Under the pieces are notes generated by a model. It made no database searches and was not told where the DNA came from. It saw only the letters and a program-made list of their open reading frames with translations. From contig CM031878.1 of the NCBI GenBank assembly GCA_018697195.1, positions 10,277,566 through 10,341,565 of the forward strand: a stretch of DNA of 64,000 nucleotides, read 5' to 3'. Positions 10,728-24,486 of the stretch are shown here, piece after piece (the first letter of the stretch is position 1; every line of letters begins with the position of its first letter). A program made the translations under genes and the position numbers. This DNA comes from Certhia americana. Lineage: Eukaryota > Chordata > Aves > Passeriformes > Certhiidae.

Positions 10728-13636
10728 TCATGCACTACAGAGCCTTCTCAATGAAGTACCTATACTCTGACCAGTCTTTGCCCTTTTTTCAACTGTCCCA
10801 TAGAGAAAGGAAAACAGCAACATATAGATGTCAAAGACCGACATCATTTGCCCCTTAATGACAAAAATAAAAACAAGAGAACAAATTTTGTCGAACCGTA
10901 TCCAGCTTCAATGCTTTAGGGTCCCATGTAAAACCAGGCTTGACTGAAAGGAATAGTAAGATTACATCAGCAATTCTATTTGTCTTTAAAAATAAACTTG
11001 CTCAGTTTACCAGTAAAAAGATTGTTTTCCTAACTTTGAGCTCTGCAAGCTTGCCCTCCATATATTATTCTGCAAAGGAATATAACCCTGAATTGTAATA
11101 CTAAATCAAATATTCTAAAATGATTGAAGGTTGAAAAAAAGTTTTTACACATACTAGCAAACATTCATTGCAGTTTTCAAAGAAAATAATGTTTTTGGCC
11201 TCTGACCTCTTAATATTTTTAACAGATGTCTAATCTTGCTAACAAATCATTAGCAAAAAAGTTGTTATCAGAATGTTTCTGGCTGGAAAGACATGAAACA
11301 ACAGAACCAATGTACGCAAATCAAAAATTTGATTCAAGAAGGGAAAGGGAAACATAAGATAAAGATGTCAAGATAATTAGGGTAAAGTGTATCTACATAT
11401 CTCCTTCATTACCCTTCTCCTTTTGTTGCACAGGTGCCTGCTATTATGAAATAATAGTCATGTGCCATAAAAAATTTGACAAGTTCATTTGTCCTTAACA
11501 ATTTTTAAAAGTTTAGTTACTTCAGCAAATTCTTCAGTAAACCACTATCCTCTGCAACTTGTTTAAAGGCTTTCTAACAAATAACTCCAGCAATGTAAGC
11601 ACTTTCCTCCTAGCTTTGTATTAGCACGTATATTTTTGTTAAGCAATTACAGCTGACTGTACTTGTGTGCAAAATGAGATGACAGGCATAAAACATGAAG
11701 CACATGTGAGAAAGGACACAGTTGCATATATCAAAAAACCCAAAAATAATAGATAAATGTCAGGATTTGCGATATTGCCATAGTCCTCAGAGAGGAAGAG
11801 AGACAGAAGATAAAAGGAAACCAGAGAATGGACTGGGAAGGGGTGGGGGTAGGGGCAAAGGTACATGACTGGAGGAGAATCAGCAACAAGAATCCCTTCT
11901 ACAAAAATCTGTATGGATTTAAGAGGACCTATACAGGAAGTGAAAACTACAGCAGCTACATGAACAGTTTATCACAAAAGAATGACCTACAACAGAGCCA
12001 CATGGCTACAGCTCTGCAGCCCACAACTGCTCTCCTGCTCCAAAACACTCAATAAAACTTATCCTAGGAAAAAGACAGACCTACTCAGTTTTCACACCTC
12101 AGAAATCCAAGCCACATCCATGAGAAAAGTAACAGTATGTTAAACTGATGGAATTTTTTTAACTTTCCACATTGTTTCTGGGATACAATATTTCATGGTA
12201 AGCAGACACTTTCCCAAGATTATAATGCTTCTCACATTCTGCCCCCACCGCTTTTCTTTTAACAAAACACTGAATGTCCCAGACAAGACATTCTTTTCCT
12301 TCTTATTCCTAAGATCTTCTAGATTTTTTTTTTTTAAAGTGAAGGCAGTAAATTAAGGCAGGCCTTGAGGAAAGTGAGACCTACAAAGATGACTATATCA
12401 ATCTTTCTCTGTTTTACTGATGTAGAGCAAAATATTACTTATTTATTAGTGTGAACACAGTCACACAACCACAACAGAGATTTATGCTGGTTTCAAACAC
12501 AAGGCAGAAGGGCAGGACCAGCTCAGCAGAGATGACTGACAAGCAAGTTCCAGGCCATGTACGGCTATTCAAGTTTTAAATCTTTTCACCTAAGATACTT
12601 ACAGCAAAATAAAGTAGCTCATACTGAACATATTCAATTGCAAAAGTTGTAATTTTTAACAAATGTAAAAGCTTTCCAAGATGACATATTATCATAGGCC
12701 AGGCAAAAGGCAGCAAAAGCATGAGTTACAAAGCTGCAAGAAGGAAACAAACCCAGAAATCTCCTTTTTTAGTCACAATTGACCAAAGCTGCCTGGGTCT
12801 TTGTTGAAAGTGACCCCAACAGAGACAGACAACATCTCAGAGTTGTGACCACAGCTGACAGGACAGACAGGTTCCCAAGGCATGAATTTCACTCTCCAAA
12901 TGTCTACTTCCCCATCCCCCCTTCAGCCACCTCTACTGAAGGAAGCATATCCTCTTTCCTCTCAATTATAATCCACAAAAGAAATGTAAGTATACTTTCT
13001 GGGTTAAGTGTATCAATTCAAAATTGTCAGGTCTACATATGTCAGCTGAATTCAGGAATTTCTCAATATTTTCCCTGAACAGGCAGTTGCAGGCTGTATC
13101 AGATGCTTTCCTTCAGTCTCTGTAAACATGATCCCTGGGCTTTAGTTTATGTGACAGCTCTTCAATGCCACTTCCCGGGGTGTAGAAATGGATGCTGTTT
13201 CAGTAACGAGCACACTGATGCAAAACAAGATTAACTTGTGAAATCTGAGGTTTTAGTGTTTACATGATTAAACTCTTACATGATTTCCTCTTCCCTGTGA
13301 CTTTCTAATTCAGTGATATCTACACATATAATTAGCAGACCTGAAACATTCCTTCTTTTCTCTCAATCCTAATTAATCAATTATGAATAGAGTAACCTAA
13401 CCTTACTTGCCACAACCAGGATATCTCACTGACAATTGTATTTAACTATCCTGTGCATCCATTAAATTCTCATCTGTTGCAACTAAGGCCTTTTTTTCTG
13501 GGTGACAAGCCTTCAGGATTTCTTTATCTCTTACACTCAGCAGTGGTTCAACACCCTTCACCAATCTGTCACATGTATTTCATTGAGAAGCTTACCTAAT
13601 TATTTGCAATTACTGAACCCATAAAAGACTTAACTC

Positions 13637-13653
13637 TTTTTTTTTTTTTTTTT
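13637..13653. repeat. T homopolymer, 17 nt
   Basis: Uninterrupted run of 17 T on the plus strand, which is A-rich in the sense of the transcript. No retrotransposed copy is recognisable next to it. Confidence 0.9.
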
Positions 13654-15270
13654 GCAATGAAAAATCTACATAACCAGGAGAAAAAAAATATATATTTTTT
13701 AAATTTATGTAATCTTCAATGAATCATGCATTATATTATGCAATTATGAATGAAAATAAAAACACAAGTGTGAAATACTTAGAAAGTACTTGCAGTTATG
13801 GAAAAGACCATTCTAAGAAGAAAAGTCATGCAATGGTTTGGCCAACCAAGGTGAAAAATTGTTTAGTGTTTCATTAGTTGGAACTGATACAAAAGCTTGA
13901 TTGCTCTAAAAAAAAAAAAATCTAAAACATTTACAGAGAAGGCAATTAGGAAAGCCACCTGATACATTTGACCATACATGGGTTTAGGCAGAACAAGGAA
14001 GCAAGTGGGCCTGCCTGTCCTAGAGATGACTCTGATCCATTGTTCAGATCAGAGATTGATGACAAAGTCCTTCCTATCTGCCCATGCTTCCTTCACCAGG
14101 AAGAACATTCAATTTCTAAGAATACTGCTGACCACAGAAACAATTTCTGCTTATTTAAGCTTATTCATCAAGAAATATTTCAGGAAACCATTTTAGAAAC
14201 ATGGCTTCTTAACAGCATTGCTAAATATTTGCCTAAAGGTTTGAAAATGGAACACCAGCTGAATGTTTGGCTGCATGGTCAAACTTTGCATTTGAGAAAA
14301 CAACCTATCTTGGCCACAAAAATGATAAATATTACTAATAAAAATAGCATTTGGAAACTATTCAGTCGGCTTCCTTTGGGGATTTTTTACACTGCATGAG
14401 AAAAACATACAAGGATGTCAAAGAAACTTTCTTCTGTATCTTTTCATAACTTATCTAACAACCCATCTCATCTTATCCTAGAAAATTTACACTTTTCCTC
14501 CATTGCACTATCATAAATACGGCTTTTGTTAAAAAAAAAGAAAAAAGCCCATTCCTCCTTTTGCCTCTCTCGAAGTTTTAAATTAATCAGTTTTAGACTT
14601 GCCCAGCTGTTGAAGGTATATCTGCCTTCCAGAAAACAATCAGATGTGATCAATGTTATTCTTCAAAAATCTCATTTAAGATTTGGTGAAGATACACTGG
14701 AACTCCACTGAAAGTCCACAGATTTCTTCAAACTCATCTATGCCAACACTGGATGCTTCATATCATTTAAAAGTAGCTTTTGGCCTACTGGCAATAAACA
14801 AAAACATAAACAGAAGGAAAAAAAATATAAAGACACTACTAAGTTGTCTTCAAAAAGCAACTGTGACGGACTTACTCTAGGCTTATTCCCAAATATTCAA
14901 TATAATTTCTCATATTGTTTCAGTGTCTCCAAAGTTTAAACCACTTCTGTGGTCTAAAAGAGGGGCAGTGTAAGTAGAGTGAAATATGACTGAAAATACA
15001 CAAAAATCTACATAAAGTTAACATTTCTGGTTCAGGAATCCTTGAGCCAAGAAAGGTGTAGTTTGCAGTGAGTTATCAAAGATGGTTGTATAATAAAACT
15101 ATTTGCTTGCTAGAAGTAGTAGCGAGCACATGTACATTCTAAGAGGATGGGCTTATTTCTCTAAGAAATGAAAGCATTTTCACTAAACCTCTTGTAATAT
15201 AGCAAGCTATTCTTTCTTCTTCATTCTTTGGGGATTTTTTCTGATAAAAATGCACTGTAAACCATCATGC

Positions 15271-15344
15271 CATATTATCTCATATTATATATTATTATAT
15301 ATAATAATTATATAGTAATATAATCTTATTGTATTATTTTAAAA
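15271..15344. repeat. AT-rich low-complexity tract
   Basis: About 70 nt made of TAT/ATTAT/ATAATA words ('atattatatattattatata'). It contains short palindromic TATATA segments and looks like an interrupted AT microsatellite. Confidence 0.8.
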
Positions 15345-16139
15345 TCTATACTTTTTTTAAACTATGGATTTGGTTTCATTCATTCAGATGGAACAATGAA
15401 GATGGAAGAATGCCTCATTTAAAGAAGAAAGTGATATTTTTCCTCATGCACGTGATAAAATGAGCATTCTCAAGTCAGCTTAATTTTCTTTTCAAGCAAT
15501 ATTCTTATCTCAATTTCATGAGTTCCTTCTTTGATGCTGCCTTTTTCTCACAATCGTTTTATATATTTGACTAGCTAAATAAGCAAACAAATAAAACCCT
15601 CACACACTTTCAAGCAAAAAACTAGTAAAGCAGGAAAAAATTAAAAAAATGTTTATAGTGGTATATAGTATAAAAGAACAGAGTGTTCCAAGCTAGCTTT
15701 CAGAGCAGCAATCAAGTATATAAGTATTAGATAGAGTGAAAAAGCTTGTAATACATTTTAGAGAAAAAGTTGCTTCTACTATTCTACAGTACAATTTCTG
15801 ATTAAATTCCAAACATGGGTCACTGTTAAAATTAGCTTTCTTTTATAACAGACATTAAAACAAATTAAGTCTTTTATGTATGAAAGGAAAGAATTTATTT
15901 TTTGTTAGCGATTAACATCCTTGAATCAATTAATCCCTTCTGTCTCATGCAAGATAAATAATAAAATTATTATTAAAGGCATGGAAATATAAAAATGTCT
16001 GAACTGATATCCAAGAGTCCTTCAAACAGGCTGCACTATTTCCATGAAAATCTGCCCTGAGGATTGAGACTGTTATAGAATTTTTCATTCTGCAAGTAGC
16101 CTTCTCCTCTACCATTAATGAAGCTATCTGTTTCAAACA

Positions 16140-16990
16140 CCTCTTTGCTCTTCTTTTTCTATTTCCATGATGTAGTACCTCTTTGCGCTGCAATTCTCTT
16201 TGACCACCATCATCACTAGAATTCTTCTCCATCCAACAAAAAGATTCTTTCCATTTTCAGATTCTAGCCTCCTAGTTTCACTTCAGCACAATACTTCACA
16301 CTTACACCCCGCAACTTTATGTTTCCTCTCCACCAGCAATGGCATCCTCACAGCACAGGGAGATACACATTTCACAAGCAGCAATTCATGTATCTCAAAA
16401 CCTTATCTGTATTACCCATTTTTCCCCAAAAAGCTCCATGTTCCTCTGTTGCTCTTTCTCTCTCTGTCTCTCTCTGTCTCTCTCTCACTGCCTTTTCTTC
16501 CACCCTCACACCTTGTCAATCCCACTATATTCCATTTGAGAATTCTACTTAAATCCCCTCCTGAGTTTCAGGATTATCCCTGACAAATCCAACCTGGGAT
16601 CTTACCCACCCTATCTGTCATCAACCCTGGGGAGAAAGCGTCCATTTCCTGTTCCCCTTCTTCACTGCTTTATGAAGTCCACTATCCCTTGCATGCCATC
16701 TACGTGCTGGCCCCCTTCTTCACTATTCCCTCTGGTACATGATTACCTTTCAGTTTCTCTGGCTAGTCACTGCTACTCAGTCCCCTTGGTCACTGAACTT
16801 CTCACTCTGTGGTGTACTTTTACACACCTTATTCACAACCATGACTCCCAGTATCTTCACACCATTAAACTGCCTTCCAAGAAAAGGTACATCATTGTCA
16901 TTCTGTGAGTTTATCTGCCAATGCAAATTCAACATGATGAAAGCCGTTCCTGATTTTCTTACATGATTACCGTATCTTCTCAATTTCCCT
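16140..16990. other. Pyrimidine-biased block on the plus strand
   Basis: About 850 nt in which the plus strand is visibly C/T-rich, unlike the A-rich flanks, with few G except in isolated words. The composition explains the longer stop-poor frames here. I recognise no domain or repeat family; an old transposon is possible. Confidence 0.5.
16452..16487 (+). repeat. (TC)n microsatellite interrupted by TCTG
   Basis: The run CTCTTTCTCTCTCTGTCTC continues with further TCTCTCTG and TCTC units for about 36 nt. It lies inside the pyrimidine-biased block. Confidence 0.9.
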
Positions 16991-18518
16991 GGAAGATCTT
17001 ACCTCCTTTAACCATTCATCATAAGAAAAATGTTGCTATATGCATCCCAATGTGTCATCTCCTTTCTATCACACATTGCAAAACATACTGTAATATATGT
17101 GACCAGTAACCTACTGCCAGTATCATTACTTTATTGTGTTTTCCCCTCCTTGTTTTTTTGATGGTGGTTCTTTACTTTTGGAGGTCCACTCTTGCCTCAT
17201 TTTGTCTTTTTTAACAGCTGTATTTCACCAGTAAATTAAATACACAGTCTTTCAATTACAGATCTTTCATTTAATCTGCAAGCACATCTGTGTATTTCTC
17301 ACCACAATCAAACCAAAGAAAACCACCAACCACTCCTTTCTCTGCAACACATGTGGACATACAGAGTAAATTATCAGGTACAAAATTATTATTTTTTTTT
17401 TTTTAAAAAAGCAGGGTGGGAGACAAATAGTTAGCGAGTTGGCACATTGCCTTGTTTTTGCTTGCTGGTGTAAACCTCTCAGCAACTTGGCACTGAAGGA
17501 TTCAATTTCTGACACAGCCACCTTTGGTTAGGAAGGAACTCAAAACTGAAGTTTGTTTTACACATGCAGACAGACAGACCAGACATTATTGCAGTCCTAT
17601 CCTGTCCTATCACCTCAACACAACAGCCAGGAAACCATACTGACCTATCTGGAATACAGAAAACATTCCTACACCTCTGCCAACTCCTACCCAGTTTGGC
17701 AACAGACTTCAACGCATCAAACACTGAAATCAAGTACGCATTTTCACATTTGTGACAAGTAACAAGGCAATGGCTTGCAATGCAATGCCTTCTGCTGACT
17801 GCAACATGTGTCCCTACTTCTGAAAAATCACCCAGGCTCTTCAAGGCAGTCTTAAATATATGCCAGTGTTCCTGTCACAAGGGCAGGGATCTGTCCCTGG
17901 GGCACTATCTGTCCTCGTTCTGCTCTTGTGAGCCCTGATGAAATGGCACCTATAAAGGTCTACACAGTGTACTCTGATGGCCTCAGCAGGATGAAGTTTG
18001 TTTACAGATCTCAGACTCTCTAGGTGAGCTCACAGAACTGCATAATGGTGAGAACAAAAAGCAGGCTAGTGAGCTAGGACGCAGTGTCATTTATACTCTC
18101 ATATCACGGATATGTTGATCACAGCAGTTACATTCACCAGGTGCTCCTCATGTCCATAAAAAAAACACAGAATCCATGATTATCCAATGGACTAAGAGTT
18201 TTTAGAGCACCTCTCTCCTTGTATGCGAATTAGCATAACACTTTATAATTTGGCCATCCTAGCCCAACCTTCATAAAATGCACTACGTATAAAATAAAAA
18301 CTAGTGCTGATTATGCGTGACTCCTTTGAGCACAAAACCGTCAAAAGTGATACATATACACAGAGCAAAGCAAAATAGTAACCATGAAGGATTTTTTTTT
18401 TAAACTCCACACACTGCTTAATCTAAATGAAAATTACATATGTTGAAATATCTAAGAATATTGTTTAAATTACTGCTTAAAATGATTATACACATTCAGA
18501 AAGTCTATTGAACTAAAA

Positions 18519-18548
18519 TTATAAGTTTATTATAAGTTTATTATAAGT
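18519..18548. repeat. Short tandem duplication of TTATAAG(TTTA)
   Basis: The word TTATAAGTTTA is repeated head to tail, and a third partial copy follows (TTATAAGTC). It is an 11-nt-period micro-duplication in AT-rich intron. Confidence 0.75.
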
Positions 18549-21500
18549 CTCTGGGTATACTTAGACACATTGTATATGTATTTACATATAATGGGTGAAA
18601 CACATAGGTAGTCATATCCAACTCCAAGTCTAGTTCTCTATCTCATGAGAAATTTAGAGCTTGGTTTAAGGAAAGCAGCTGTTTCACGGGTGTATCTGAT
18701 TTCAGTCTGTGTAGTATCACTGCAGTCATACATTAAATAAAACACAGCTGGACAATGCTCCACCTATTTCACCACCCTCTCTGCTAACTGTTTAGCACTA
18801 ACATCTGTTGAAAACAAAACTCTAGGAAATAGGGAGATCATGAAAAAAAACCCTTTATTTTAAAATATTTTTATTTTAAGAAGAAGTTCTGCTTACTTAT
18901 GAAGAAAGCCTCACACATATTCAATCAGGATTTAATTATGAGATTTATACCCAGAATTGCAAGAAACCTGTTCAATGAAGCTTACAAAAAAATATGACAT
19001 TATTACAAATACTTTTAATTCTATATGATTGGTTTAGTTCTGTACCTGCTGCCAAGACATGTTTTAGCTGTGTAGTTTATCTTTTCATTGATAATCAGGG
19101 ACACAAAAATGACTTGTTTGGCTTATAATCTTGTTATGAATTCTCTAGAAATGCCATTCAAATATTTTCAGTTAACATGACTTACATTCTTTAGGAATTG
19201 AGTACAGTCTCTAGTGTATTACAGCCAGTTATTTAAACTGTATCCCCACAGAAGTGCACCTTTTAATGGATGTAACCATGAATCAATTGTTCTCTCTGTA
19301 GAGAAAAGCATTTTTTTAATCAATCTTCCTGAGTTAAATGTTTGTAACCTAATGTTACACACAAAAGCTATGCCTCACTATAACTTACCTCCTGCAAACG
19401 TGCATGTTCCATGGCTCACAGAAGGCATTTCCTGCCTTTTTTGGTTTTAATTCACTTGTTCAAGCTGTAACAGCTTTCATTTTGTTAAATATTTTAAAAT
19501 GTGGAAGTCTTTGGTTTCTCTAATAAAATAAGCTTAATGACCAAGAGTTGTACAGAAATGCACTTTTCATTGCTTTTAGGAAATTCACAGCAAAATCCTG
19601 CTGCTCATCTCTTCACAAGCTTCAAGAAATAGTGACCTACTATGGAGCACAGTGAGATACATTTGGAGGCAAAACTAGCTTCCTAATATACACATCAAGC
19701 ACAACAGTCTTTTCATAATTTACAAACCCTATCAGACTCTAGACCACTGAAGTGCTCAGCTTGCTTGAGTAATGCATATACTGTAGTATCTAAAAGCCAT
19801 TTCTCTGATAAGCCAAACCACTCTGGAGCTTGCTTCTTGTTAGATCAGAATGTAGTATTTGTACTTTCCATTTTTTGCCTCTGCTGAAAAGAAAAATTTT
19901 GTCTAAAGTAACAAAGCTAGCTCAAGAAGGCTTTTTTCCATTATTTTTCATTATTTCATCTTCCTATTTCTGTAACATTATTCATGTTATATTAATAGCA
20001 CTACAATATTAATAAAGAAAATCATGTTGCTATAATGCCTACTCTTCTCAAATTGTAACTTCGAAATTATTTCTGTAAGTTCTACTTCTAGTTTTCCAAA
20101 TAATAAACCAAAGAGAGATATATAATCCTTGCGGGATAAGCTTTTTTCCTCAACCATACATGAATCCAAAGTGAAATCCTTTAACCTATTTTCCTTGGGG
20201 TGTGACAGACTTCAAGATTTAGAATTGCCTTTCATCACTATATTAGATAGTGCAAACATTTAGATAGTTCTTAACTATAAACAGTTTATTACATAAGAGA
20301 GAAATGCACTTAGAAATACAGCAGGGCACATTTTATCTCAGCATATGATTGTCAGATTCTTTACTGTGGCTGGCTTCAGGGTACAGATAGTGATGTACTG
20401 GCTAACCAGACGTATACAAAAAGGAATAATATATGAATCTGTTAATATTTGCTGCTGGCAAGCTTGTGTGTGATTTCCAGTTTCTGGAACAGAGGTCTGG
20501 CACATATACGTATGGAATGAAAGGGTGGAATATTATGGATATGGAAAACTTACCTTAAGTTTGAAAGGGGAATATAGTATATTTGGATATCCTTCATCTT
20601 GTATTTACACAAGAAATATCCAGATGTAGCCAGACTGCCCTCTTCAAAGCATGAAGCATGTTACATACTTGGGGGAAATTGGAAGATTTCCCTGCTGTTT
20701 AGCTGTAGTAGTGATATTCAGCAAATTTAAGAACAGTCATTGTAAACTGTTTCTATTAAATATTGACATTTCACTGGAATAATTTTAATGCTCTGGAGGT
20801 ATCAATATAAACATTAAATTCTATACATAAAAAAATCATCAAAGTAGACAAGTGAATATTCCATGGTGAAAAAAAGATGCATAAAACGTAGCTGGTGTGA
20901 AAAAAGTGTAACTTTCTAGTGCTATGATGGACAAAATGCCAAAGACACACAATGAACTGATAGAAACTGCATTAAAAAAGGCAAATGTATAGTAAAATTT
21001 TCTAGTGGACAGACATAAGACATTCCAGGAATTAATTACTGACAGCCATGTCTTTTGCATGTCAGCATGCACAAAATTAATCCTGTAACTGTGCAAAGAT
21101 TCAACAACACCATCTTCCTAACACACAGGTATAAATCCCCTCAAAGGACCTTCCAATTAATGGGAAAGTACTTACAGTAAGTCTCAGATCTTACTACTAG
21201 TTTTGATAATTCTGTCTTGGCAGCATCAGCTGTAAAATCCATCATGAACAGCAAAATAAAGTTTGCAAAAAAAATTTCCAAAGAAGATCTGGACTTGGAC
21301 TCACATTCCAAGGAAAAAAAAAGTTTTCCATGTAGCAATATTTCATTATCTAAATCTGTGTCCTTAGTTGTACAGTATTTTTTCAAAATGGCTCCAGTAC
21401 TTGTGAAACCTTTCATCTTTAAAAACTCTACCTAAAAAAACTAAAGCTTACAAAAACCCTTTCAAAGCAAACCATCACTAAATATAGAAATGTATTTATC

Positions 21501-22734
21501 TTACATCTATAAATCATGCAATTATTTGGAAAATACTTTTAACATGACTATTTGTAATTAAAATGTACAGAGCTTAGATCTGTTTAAATTCAGGGCATGC
21601 TGTGACATTCCACTTTTCTTCCCCTTATATTTTGGGGATAGGGTGGCTTAAGGGCATGTGGAAAACAGGTTACTGGGATTACCACTTGATGACACCACTT
21701 TTGGGAATATCCATGTGGGCAGTACATTATTATAGTGTTGAATTTCAATATTATTGTGAATTCTAAGTTCTGCAAGACCACTTTGAGCTTTAGCTACGTA
21801 ATCTAAACTGATCAAAATACAAAAATTATTCTAGCAATTTAAAATCAGAGTGAGGTTTTAAATCCAGGAGAAAAGAAAATGCTAGCCAAGCAGTAATTCA
21901 ACAATACTGTATCAAATGCTCACTTTTGAGCTGAGTTAAACCTATAGCTAAGTCTTCTGTGAAAGGAGAAAGTAATAAACCTAGAGCTTAATCACTCACT
22001 ATAAAAATATTTCCATGAGCACTGAATCAATTTGCTTAATGAAAATTATGCTGAAAATCACAAAACATTGTGTCTTTCATATTCAGATTTGCACTATATA
22101 AAAAAAGAACCTATTACAAATGGAAAAGACAAACTTATTACAGAGGTAGTTGTCAGAAAACAAATTCTTTACTCCTTAGAGTGCATCCAGTAGATAGGTA
22201 AAAGTTTATAAAAACTACTCAAAGTTTACAGCCAAATTCAACATACCTAGAAAAACGAACAAACAAAAGATTGAGTGTACAAGCTGCTTTCTCAAAGACA
22301 TTTAAAAGACATGACCACTTCTCTTTCAAACTGTGCCTCCCCAACATCCTTATTAATAATTTTGTATCACAGCTGCAATGATATACCAAAAAAGAGGTGA
22401 TGTGTGAAACTGTGAAACATGATTCAGCCTGTCATACACAAAGAAATTGTTCATGCAGTCCTGTGCTGAACACACCCAGGAAAAGCTGGAGAAAAAAATT
22501 AGTCTAACAGGTAGCCTCATCAGGTGGTTTGGGAGATTAAGAAAGGTTAACTAAGAAATCTAGCTTTTTTACCTAAAAAAACCCTATTTGTAATTAATGA
22601 AAAACATCTCCATCCTTTCCTGCTTATTGTGGAAAATTAGGGGAGATTTTCTGTTCATTGAAGAGATTTCAATTTTAAATCACAATATGCTTAAAGAATT
22701 ACTTCAATCTTTCCCTAGATCTATGAATGAGATG

Positions 22735-22825
22735 CTCTCATTCCTGGACAGGAAAATCAGGCACACAGAGGCTTACTGGTGGCAACACACTCTGCATTCT
22801 TGATACTAAAGCCTGACTCTGTGGA
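22735..22825 (-). repeat. Possible MIR-like SINE relic (reverse orientation)
   Basis: The plus strand reads 'ggacaggaaaatcaggcaca' then 'cagaggcttac', and further on 'ctaaagcctgactctg'. These resemble the reverse complement of the MIR core ('gaaactgaggcacagagagg' and 'aaagcccatgctctt'). The similarity is weak, from memory, and unaligned. Confidence 0.3.
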
Positions 22826-23631
22826 TCAGTTTGTTCAGAAATATGTGCCAATACAGGCTTGCAAAAAGCTCTGAATGGGCAAGGGCAGGCAAGATGAGGA
22901 ATTTGAACTTATTTGAACTGCAGGTAGACCTAGTGATTTTACTGTTGTGCTCTGAGGTCCTGTCTTATTTTGACCACTAATGCTCCTCAATTCTCCATAT
23001 TTGCCAGAAACTTTTCTCCACATCTCAGAACATTTAAATTAAGAATGTTCTAATGTGTTGTGTTATGATTGACTATTTCACACTGTTATTTCCACTATTC
23101 ATTCAAAAGTCTGAAGGAAGTTATTTTTTATGTCCTTTGAAACTGTTATTTTAAGCCAAGTTGACAGTGTTCATAATATTTCAAATACACTGACAGATCG
23201 CTCTGCTAATGTGCACTGTAAATGCACATGTACGTGAACCTTAAAGAAAAAACATACACTGACAAAATAACATATGTGAGAAAATAACACAGATTTATGA
23301 CAAAACAAAAAAAAATCCTCTGAGGCAGGTGATTCTAATGGATCATGATCCTGCTGAGGAAGTTTGGAAAAAGGCAAGGCAGAGCCGGAATGCATTTGGC
23401 TAACTTCAGCACTAGCAAGTTACCAATGTCAGTGTCGTGAATTAAGAAAAAAATCTTCCTCCAAAAGTTCCAAAAGTGTTTTTACTCTTACTGCATACAG
23501 CTGGGAGATTTGGAATCATACCAAAAAGGAGTGGAAGTAAAAAACTGAATGAAACATTCATGGTGCTCATTACTAGTCAGAAGTGAATTGATCACACACC
23601 AAAATCACGCTCTACACACAGCAAAATAATT

Positions 23632-23648
23632 AAAAAAAAAAAAAAAAA
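23632..23648. repeat. A homopolymer, 17 nt
   Basis: Run of 17 A followed by 'ccaaaaacaaag'. No processed pseudogene or SINE body is recognisable upstream of it. Confidence 0.9.
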
Positions 23649-24217
23649 CCAAAAACAAAGCAGATTCTGAGATTGTTTAAAACTGACTTGGAATAAACCA
23701 ACTACTTGATGAAGATAACTTACAACCAACAGATACTTTGACTTCAGCAGGATGGATAAAATATGTCATAGAGAAGATCTTATCTTCCTCTAAATTAAAA
23801 ATCAAAAATTATTTAATCACACCATTCTAGACCAAGTTCTACACTGTTGAGCGGTGTACAACAGGTGGTATGTCTGTGGTGATGGGGATGTCATTGCACA
23901 AGAGGTTTATTTTTAATTTCTTTGCCCTTTGATTCACACATCAGTATGAGTTCTGTTGACAGATGTAACACGTAATGTGTGAAACTGAGAATAAGAAAAG
24001 CCTATACCAGCAGTCAGGAACTTTGACTACAGTGGCAAAGAAGATTTGTGGGGTAGCTTCTGTCTTGAAAAGTGGTACAGTGATGGTTTCCCACCAACAC
24101 TGCCCCATTGTGCCTGCTTCTAATGAGTTCCCCTTTTGCTCTTGGAAAGGGCACCATCAGACCCTCCTTCCTACTGGGGTATTCATTTCCGCCCTTGGAA
24201 CTGCTGCTTCATACATT

Positions 24218-24486
24218 AGTAGGACAAGAGGCAACAGGCAGGAACTGATGTACAGGAAGTTCCACCTGAACACAACACTTCACTGTGACACTGACTGCCC
24301 AGAGAGGTCATGGAGACTCCCTCACTGGAGATACCCAAGCTCCAGGTTGAGTACTCCCCCCAGGAGGTACCATCTGGACACAATCCCGTGCCATGTGCTC
24401 TGGGATGGCCCTGCTTGAGCAAAGAGTTTGGGCCAGATGGCCCACTGTGCGTCCTTCCTACCTGACCCATCCTGTGATTCTGTGCT
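24218..24486 (+). mobile_element. CR1 LINE, 3' fragment with intact terminal repeat
   Basis: It follows the CR1 3' consensus: 'gacaagaggcaacaggcagg', 'aggaagttccacctgaacac', 'ttcactgtgacactgactgc', 'ccagagaggtcatggagact', 'ctctgggatggccctgcttg' and the terminal 'cctgtgattctgtg', which is two units of the ATTCTRTG-type tail. The 5' end is truncated, and it is antisense to WDR70. Confidence 0.93.

Noticed and set aside
13968..14399. 143-codon plus-strand open frame
   Set aside because: It has no recognisable domain, lies in the middle of a WDR70 intron and overlaps another frame of similar quality. It is probably chance.
17479..17844. 121-codon minus-strand open frame, Cys-rich
   Set aside because: No ordered Cys/His zinc-finger spacing, no splice or promoter context and no family match.
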